Below are positions 57,172-64,000 of a stretch of DNA of 64,000 nt, piece by piece (position 1 is the first letter of the stretch; every line of letters starts with the position of its first letter). A program made the translations under genes and the position numbers. The notes beneath the pieces are model-generated. The model was not told the origin of the DNA, did no database searches, and saw nothing but the letters and a program-made list of their open reading frames with translations. The stretch lies in contig NC_133403.1 in assembly GCF_047511655.1 (NCBI RefSeq), positions 14,009,014 through 14,073,013 of the forward strand. The letters run 5' to 3'. The stretch is from Castor canadensis (taxonomy: Eukaryota; Chordata; Mammalia; Rodentia; Castoridae).

Positions 57172-57664
57172 TTTTTTTTCATTTTTCTTTTATTATTCAT
57201 ATGTGCATACAAGGCTTGGTTCATTTCTCCCCCCTGCCCCCACCCACTCCCTTACCACCCACTCCACCCCCTCCCGCTCCCACCCCTCAATACCCAGCAG
57301 AAACTATTTTGCCCTTATCTCTAATTTTGTTGTAGAGAGAGTATAAGCAATAATAGGAAGGAACAAGGGGTTTTGCTGGTTGAGATAAGGATAGCTACAC
57401 AGGGCATTGACTCACATTGATTTCCTGTGCGTGGGTGTTACCTTCTAGGTTAATTCTTTTTGATCTAACCTTTTCTCTAGTTCCTGGTCCCCTTTTCCTA
57501 TTGGCCTCAGTTGCTTTAAGGTACCTGCTTTAGTTTCTCTGCATTAAGGGCAACAAATGCTAGCTAGTTTTTTAGGTGTCTTACCTATCCTCACCCCTCC
57601 CTTGTGTGCTCTCGCTTTTATCATGTGCTCATAGTCCAATGCACTTGTTGTGTTTGCCCTTGAT

Positions 57665-60291
57665 CTAATGTCCACATATGAGGGAGAACATACGATTTTT
57701 GGTCTTTTGAGCCAGGCTAACCTCACTCAGAATGATGTTCTTCAGTTCCATCCATTTACCAGCGAATGATAACATTTCGTTCTTCTTCATGGCTGCATAA
57801 AATTCCATTGTGTATAGATACCACATTTTCTTAATCCATTCGTCAGTGGTGGGGCATCTTGGCTGTTTCCATAACTTGGCTATTGTGAATAGTGCTGCAA
57901 TAAACATGGATGTGCAGGTGCCTCTGGAGTAACAGTCTTTTGGGTATATCCCCAAGAGTGGTATTGCTGGATCAAATGGTAGATCGATGTGCAGCTTTTT
58001 AAGTAGCCTCCAAATTTTTTTCCAGAGTGGTTGTACTAGTCTACATTCCCACCAACAGTGTAAGAGGGTTCCTTTTTCCCCGCATCCTCGCCAACACCTG
58101 TTGTTGGTGGTGTTGCTGATGATGGCTGTTCTAACAGGGGTGAGGTGGAATCTTAGTGTGGTTTTAATTTGCATTTCCTTTATTGCTAGAGATGGTGAGC
58201 ATTTTTTCATGTGTTTTCTGGCCATTTGAATTTCTTCTTTTGAGAAAGTTCTGTTTAGTTCACATGCCCATTTCTTTATTGGTTCATTAGTTTTGGGAGA
58301 ATTTAGTTTTTTAAGTTCCCTGTATATTCTGGTTATCAGTCCTTTGTCTGATGTATAATTGGCAAATATTTTCTCCCACTCTGTGGGTGTTCTCTTCAGT
58401 TTAGAGACCATTTCTTTTGATGAGCAGAAGCTTTTTAGTTTTATGAGGTCCCATTTATCTATGCTATCTCTTAGTTGCTGTGCTGCTGGGGTTTCATTGA
58501 GAAAGTTCTTACCTATACCTACTAACTCCAGAGTATTTCCTACTCTTTCTTGTATCAACTTAAGAGTTTGGGGTCTGATATTAAGATCCTTGATCCATTT
58601 TGAGTTAATCTTGGTATAGGGTGATATACATGGATCTAGTTTCAGTTTTTTGCAGACTGCTAACCAGTTTTCCCAGCAGTTTTTGTTGAAGAGGCTGCTA
58701 TTTCTCCATCGTATATTTTTAGCTCCTTTGTCAAAGATAAGTTGCTCATAGTTGTGTGGCTTCATATCTGGATCCTCTATTCTGTTCCACTGGTCTTCAT
58801 GTCTGTTTTTGTGCCAGTACCATGCTGTTTTTATTGTTATTGCTTTGTAATATAGTTTGAAGTCAGGTATTGTGATACCTCCAGCATTGTTCTTTTGACT
58901 GAGTATTGCCTTGGCTATTCGTGGCCTCTTGTGTTTCCATATAAATTTTATGGAAGATTTTTCAATCTCTTTAATGAATGTCATTGGAATTTTGATGGGA
59001 ATTACATTAAACATGTAGATTACTTTTTGGAGTATCGACATTTTTACTATGTTGATTCTACCAATCCATGAGCATGGGAGATCTCTCCACTTTCTATAGT
59101 CTTCCTCAATCTCTTTCTTCAGAAGTGTATAGTTTTCCTTGTAGAGGTCTTTCACATCTTTTGTTAGGTTTACACCTAGGTATTTGATTTTTTTGGAGGC
59201 TATTGTAAATGGAATTGTTTTCATACATTCTTTTTCCGTTTGCTCATTGTTAGTGTATAGAAATGCTAATGATTTTTCTATGTTGATTTTATATCCTGCT
59301 ACCTTGCTATAGCTATTGATGATGTCTAGAAGCTTCTGAGTAGAGTTTTTTGGGTCTTTAAGGTATAGGATCATGTCGTCTGCAAATAGGGATATTTTGA
59401 CAGTTTCTTTACCTATTTGTATTCCTTTTATTCCTTCTTCTTGCCTAATTGCTCTGGCTAGGAATTCCAGTACTATGTTGAATAGGAGTGGAGATAGTGG
59501 GCATCCTTGTCTGGTTCCTGATTTTAGAGGGAATGGTTTCAGTTTTTCTCCGTTAAGTATAGTGCTGGCTGTAGGCTTGTCATATATAGCTTTTATAATG
59601 TTGAGGAACTTTCCTTCTATTCTTAGTTTTCTTAGAGCTTTTATCATGAAATGGTGTTGGATCTTATCAAAGGCTTTTTCTGCATCTATTGAGATGATCA
59701 AGTGGTTTTTGTCTTTGCTTCTGTTAATGTGGTTTATTACGTTTATTGATTTTTGTATGTTGAACCACCCCTGCATCCCTGGGATGAAGCCTACTTGGTC
59801 GTGGTGAATAATCTTTTTGATGTGTTGTTGAATTCGGTTTGCCATTATTTTGTTGAGGATTTTTGCGTCAGTGTTCATTAAGGAGATTGGCCTATAGTTC
59901 TCCTTTTTGGAGGTGTCTTTGCCTGGTTTTGGGATAAGTGTAATACTGGCTTCATGAAATGTGTTTGGCAGTTTTCCTTCCCTTTCTATTTCGTGGAACA
60001 GTTTAAGGAGGGTTGGTATCAGTTCTTCTTTAAAGGTCTGATAGAATTCAGCATAGAATCCATCAGGTCCTGGACTTTTCTTTTTGGGGAGACTCTTGAT
60101 TGCTGCTTCAATTTCATTTTGTGTTATAGATCTATTCAGGTGATTAATTTCCTCTTGGTTCAGTTTTGGATGATCTTATGTATCTAGAAATCTGTCCATT
60201 TCTTTAAGATTTTCAAATTTATTTGAATATAGGTTCTCAAAGTAGTCTCTGATGATTTCCTGGACTTCCATGGTGTTTGTTGTTATCTCCC
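57665..60291 (-). pseudogene. L1 ORF2 reverse transcriptase and C-terminal region (copy B)
   Basis: After the frameshift the reading continues to a TAA at 60176-60178 (context GATACATAAGATCAT, a single nonsense change) and then stays open to 57665. It includes the RT segment [12 protein letters not shown], the catalytic FADDMILYL (near 59370-59390), and the cysteine-rich C-terminal domain ([14 protein letters not shown]). The RT active site is unchanged, but the protein cannot be made whole from this copy. Confidence 0.9.
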
Positions 60292-61266
60292 TTTTGCAGT
60301 CCTGATTCTACTAATTGGGGTTTTTTCTCTCCTCAGGTTTGCCAGGAGTCTATCGATCTTGTTTATTTTTTCAAAGAACCAACATTTTGTTTCATTAATT
60401 CTTTGTATGGTTTTTTTGGTTTCTATTTCGTTGATTTCAGCTGTTGTTTTTATTATTTCTCTCCTTCTATATGTTTTGGGATTTGCTTGTTCTTGTTTTT
60501 CTAGGAGTTTGAGATGTATCATTAGGTCATTGATTTGGGATCTTTCAGTCTCTTTAATATATGCACTCATGGCTATAAACTTTCCTCTCAGGACTGCCTT
60601 AGCTGTGTCCCATAGGTGCCGGTAGGTTGTGTTTTCATTTTCATTGACTTCCAGAAACTTTTTAATTTCCTCTTTTATTTCATTGATGATCCATTGTTCA
60701 TTAAGTAATGAGTTATTTAGTTTCCAGCTGTTTGCATGTTTTTTGTGTTTACTTTTGTTGTTGAGTTCTGGTTTTACTGCATTGTGATCAGATAGTATGC
60801 ACGGTATAATTTCTCTTTTCTTATATTTGCTGAGGCTTGCTTTGTATCCTAGGATATGATCTATTTTGGAGAACGTTCCATGGGCTGCTGAGAAGAATGT
60901 ATATTGTGTAGAAGTTGGATGAAATGTTCTGTAAACATCAACTAGGTCCATTTGATCTATTGTATATTTTAGATCTTGGATTTCTTTATTGATTTTTTGT
61001 TTGGATGACTTATCTATTGATGATAATGGGGTGTTAAAGTCTCCCACAACCACTGTGTTGGCGTTAATATATGCTTTTAGGTCTTTCAGGGTATGTTTGA
61101 TGAAATTGGGTGTGTTGACATTGGGTGCATACAGATTGATAATTATTATTTCCTTTTGGTCTATTTCCCCTTTTATTAGTATGGAATGTCCTTCTTTATC
61201 TCGTTTGATCAATGTAGGTTTGAAGTCTACTTTGTCAGAGATAAGTATTGCTACTCCTGCCTGTTT
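60283..61266 (-). pseudogene. L1 ORF2 endonuclease region (copy B)
   Basis: This open segment encodes the apurinic-type endonuclease minus its N-terminus: [12 protein letters not shown] holds the conserved GDFN motif and CILSDHNAV the SDH catalytic motif. The frame is lost at about 60285-60291, where one G is missing relative to the expected reading (AAGGGAGATAACA), giving the stop at 60283. The next piece then continues in another frame. Confidence 0.88.
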
Positions 61267-61528
61267 TCAACTTACTTTTTAGAACATTCCATGGAAGACT
61301 GTAGCATTCCTTTTGGAGTGGAGGAAGGTACCACTGACATCCAGTGAGAATGGAATCCCTAGATGTCCGTGAATAGGAGATAAAATATTTATGTCCTCTA
61401 TTACAAAAGAACTGTCAGCAAGAACAAAAAGGAGAAAATTTTACAGTTTTTATTTTCTGATAATTCAGTGACAGTAAAAGATAAAATTCGAGTTTTGTTG
61501 TTGGGATTTTTGGGTTGGTTTGTTTGTA

Positions 61529-61762
61529 GTTATTTATTTATTTATTTATTTGTGTTTATATTGGGGATTGAACCCAGGGCCTTGCACATGCTAAGCAAGT
61601 GCTCTTCCTCTTCAGCTATGGCCCCAGCCCTTTTGTATTTTGATTTTTCCAAGGTAGGGTCTTGCTGTGTCACCCGAGGTAACCTTGAACTTCTGAGTTC
61701 AGGTAATAACCGTACCCCACCTTCTGCATCAGCCTTTCAAGTAGCTAGAACTACAGGTGCAC
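61529..61762 (-). repeat. (TTTA)n, ID element and B1-like piece
   Basis: ATTT repeats at 61529-61551, antisense ID at 61555-61632, then an antisense 7SL-like stretch (61640-61760). Confidence 0.72.
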
Positions 61763-61889
61763 TTCCAAAATGTAGGGGCTTAAAATATACATTAAGTGTG
61801 CCCATCTTGATATGTTTTTTAAGTGTTCTCATTTTGAAGGGGAAAATGTACTCCTGAGGGGTGTTTGGGTCAAAGAGGAGGTGAAGACA

Positions 61890-62208
61890 CTAGGGCTAGG
61901 GCACTGTGGTACAAGTCTCAGCTCCTGGGAGGCAGGAGAATCACCTCATCCCGGGAGACCAGCCTGGGCAATGACACAAGACTTCAAAAACAAGGAAACC
62001 AGGGCCAGACCATTGTAGAATATCATGCGTGTTCTGTCCCTCATGTGAAAAATTATGGGGACAGGGCAACAGTGGTAGTTTGAAAAGCAGTTGTAGAGCC
62101 AGGCACGGTGGTGCAGGCCTGTAATCCCAGTACTCAGTAGGCTGAGGCAGGAGATCTCAAGTTTGTGGCCGGTCTGTAGCAAGATCCTGCCTTCAAGAAA
62201 AAAAACAA
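61890..62208 (+). repeat. Two B1-like monomers
   Basis: Copies at 61890-61993 (gactagccctgggcaatga-type 3' part) and 62097-62208 (gccaggcacggtggtgcagg to an A-rich tail). Confidence 0.68.
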
Positions 62209-62917
62209 AAAACAAGCAATGTGTAGAGTTGTAGCTGTCAGTGTTCTCACTAGCAAAACAAATTCAGTGATGCTGAAGTTATTATAGTTTAGCCAAGGAG
62301 TCAGAAATGTACCAAAGAAACACAAAGTGAAATACTTACCAGAACACTACATAAATTTTAAGGTATTTAGACGTGATCAAATAAGTAAAATTGAGTTCTC
62401 AGAAATGGATAGCTAGCCATCTTGTAAGGTGATTATCTTTTGAAAAAAATAGGTGTAGTAACTAAATGGTTTTATGCTAATACATTAGTTAGTCATAGTG
62501 AGAAGCAGAGAGCCTGAAGAGGGCAAACAGGAAATCTTGAAAACTCATCTGTGTCCTTCACAAAGCTTGTCCTTAGCCCAGGGCAGTTCTGAAGTGCTAA
62601 TGAGGCACTAATTTTCCTATTCTGGAACCATTTCTAACCTTGAAAAATGAGAAGGAAGCCACATATTGGTGCTCTCTGGCAAAGGTTCAGGCTTCTAACC
62701 CTGAAGTTAAGAACAACAAAGAAGACAAACAAACAAACCAGTCTTGCATCTCATTGTAGTGTGAAAAAGCTTGCATGTTCTGAAATACACCATGGCCCAT
62801 AAGCCAAGGGGAGAATTTTAGAGAAGCTGTGGAAGTAACCTTGGGGAGAGTGTGTTCCTCTGTGTGATCATTTTCCTGCTCAGGCAGCAGAGCAGGAAGA
62901 TTATCTGGATGCTTTTT

Positions 62918-63135
62918 CTTTTGGCAGTGCTGGGAATGAAACCTAGGGCCTCATACATGCTAAGCAAGCACAGAGCTACACCCCTAGCCTATTTTAACAT
63001 TAATTTATGCATGTCTTCTGTTCATGGCAAATGAAAGTGATTTTCCTGTGAGTCACATGCCTTTTCTCTTAAAAATACAGTTAAGGGCTGGGGATGTAGT
63101 TCAGTGGTAGAACACTTGCTAGGCAGGCACAAACA
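62918..63135. repeat. Two ID elements in opposite orientation
   Basis: An antisense copy at 62918-62990 and a truncated + copy at 63087-63132 (gggctggggatgtagttcag). 62209-62917 has no repeat that I recognise. Confidence 0.72.
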
Positions 63136-64000
63136 GTGGAATAGCAGTGGGTGACACTGGAAAAATAGGAACTTAAAGGCTTTATTATCATTTCTGCTTA
63201 GGCTAGGATAAAGTCTAGAAAGGATAAATCTTAAAGTAGACCAAGAAAATGTACTTCCAGGGCCCACTTCCTTTAGAGGTACTATATGTGGGTAGAAGGA
63301 GGTGACAATGTCTGCTCTGAAGGATGCGGAGATTGAATTAGAGACTGCCCTGGCCTGTTGCGAACATTCTAGACCCTTGGCTCCTTCCCAGCCACCCCTC
63401 CTCTGCACTGAACCTGGATCTGTATGTGCTGCCCCTTGCCTCACCTGGGTCCACCATGATCCCAGGAGCCCTCTGTTATGAACACAACCCACCTCCAACA
63501 TACCTGGTAATGTTAATAGGCAGCACTAGAGACAGGTGGTCTTTGTGCTGTGACCCTCACTCTGCATGACTGGTTATGCCTTTTCACACAACTGAGTAGG
63601 TGTTAGTGTTTTACTCCTTTCTTTGCAATAATGGATGAAAAGCATGGTTCCCCAGTGGAGGTGGGATCAGCAGAGTAGGGTTGCATCAACAATCCAGAGA
63701 GGAGAGGTGTCCTTGAACTTGTCAGTGGGAAGGACCATAGCATTCTGGGGGTGCTAGTCCTGATGAAGATTAGGGGTGAGTGTCGGGAGGCATGGGTAGC
63801 ACCCAGCTGCTGATACATCACCCTGATATTCTTGCACACACACCACCCAACTGTACTTCCTCCTAAGGCATGCCTTCCAACATATCTAGGACTTAATGCG
63901 CGTCATGGGGAACCTTTGTAACACCACCTGAGCCTCTGCATTGACTGTCTGATGCCAATAGTAATTGTCAACCTAACAGTGACTGCATGAGGTGCACCAG
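63136..64000. other. Intron 3 stretch without recognisable genes
   Basis: There is no named repeat and no coding signal for UBE2L3 exon 4. A 159-codon - strand ORF (63022-63501) overlaps the ID element at its start and has no family resemblance. Confidence 0.6.

Larger units (their letters stand above)
54638..61266 (-). mobile_element. 6.6-kb L1 insertion block with 14-bp target duplication
   Basis: tcaacttacttttt occurs at 54624-54637 and again at 61267-61280, exactly at the outer borders of a - strand L1 block. In element sense the 5' duplication follows ttct, so the inferred nick is TTTTT/AGA, which fits the L1 endonuclease preference. Inside the block, in element order, are L1 copy B, its A-rich tail, L1 copy A, its A-rich tail, about 357 bp of other sequence, and a final poly(A). 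Confidence 0.85.
57172..61266 (-). mobile_element. LINE-1 copy B (5'-truncated in the ORF2 endonuclease)
   Basis: This 4.1-kb copy carries most of ORF2 and a 3' UTR of about 490 bp with a G-rich tract (on the - strand) at 57228-57300. It starts inside the endonuclease domain at [13 protein letters not shown], so the 5' UTR, ORF1 and the first part of ORF2 are missing. It is young-looking: over about 1,190 codons there is one 1-base frameshift and one premature stop. Confidence 0.92.
49820..64000 (+). other. UBE2L3: UBE2L3 intron 3 (5' part)
   Basis: This starts at the donor gtatgg after the first base of codon 104 and runs off the window. It contains the 6.6-kb L1 insertion at 54638-61266, a Tigger-type remnant split by SINEs, and an old + strand L1 fragment. 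Exon 4 is not present: no sequence encoding the expected C-terminal part of UbcH7 follows in any frame. Stretches 49820-50180, 50270-51360 and 63140-64000 show nothing recognisable. Confidence 0.88.

Noticed and set aside
56207-60625. Several 75-144-codon + strand ORFs
   Set aside because: They are reverse-complement shadows of the L1 ORF2 reading frames.
1-64000. CRISPR arrays, operons, phage or plasmid features
   Set aside because: The direct repeats seen are microsatellites, target duplications or SINE copies without regular spacing; introns, SINEs and L1s show a mammalian chromosome.

Overview
The window is a single stretch of mammalian, rodent-like nuclear DNA. It carries the first three coding exons of the ubiquitin-conjugating enzyme gene UBE2L3 (UbcH7) on the + strand. 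The rest is intergenic or intronic sequence densely filled with retrotransposons. Evidence for the host: spliced exons with GT/AG borders, a CpG-rich promoter, LINE-1 elements, old MIR and Tigger-type repeats, and about one hundred copies or fragments of dimeric SINEs that join a 7SL (B1-like) half to a tRNA/ID-like half. Dimers of this kind point to squirrel-related or beaver-related rodents. I favour a beaver-like (Castorimorpha) genome, but this is an inference from repeat style only.

Layout: 1-4060 is upstream intergenic DNA with SINEs, a purine tract and a Tigger fragment. 4060-5250 is the CpG-rich promoter and exon 1 (residues 1-9). 4194-25181 is intron 1. 25182-25277 is exon 2 (residues 10-41). 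25278-49632 is intron 2, which holds two dead gene copies on the - strand: a PHF5A-like pseudogene (about 32700-32890) and a PSMG4-like pseudogene (about 38346-38620). 49633-49819 is exon 3 (residues 42-103, including catalytic Cys86). From 49820 to the window end is intron 3. The last coding exon (residues 104-154) lies outside the window.

The most striking structure is at 54638-61266. Two closely related, 5'-truncated LINE-1 copies lie head to tail on the - strand, followed on their 3' side by about 357 bp of non-LINE sequence that ends in AATAAA signals and a poly(A) run. One 14-bp direct repeat flanks the whole 6.6-kb block. This is the signature of an L1 insertion with a 3' transduction, plus either a nested insertion or a template jump.

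I found no operon, CRISPR array, phage or other novel multi-gene system. UBE2L3 is the only functional protein-coding gene that I can support. SINE boundaries are approximate (usually within 5-15 bp) because they were read by eye.
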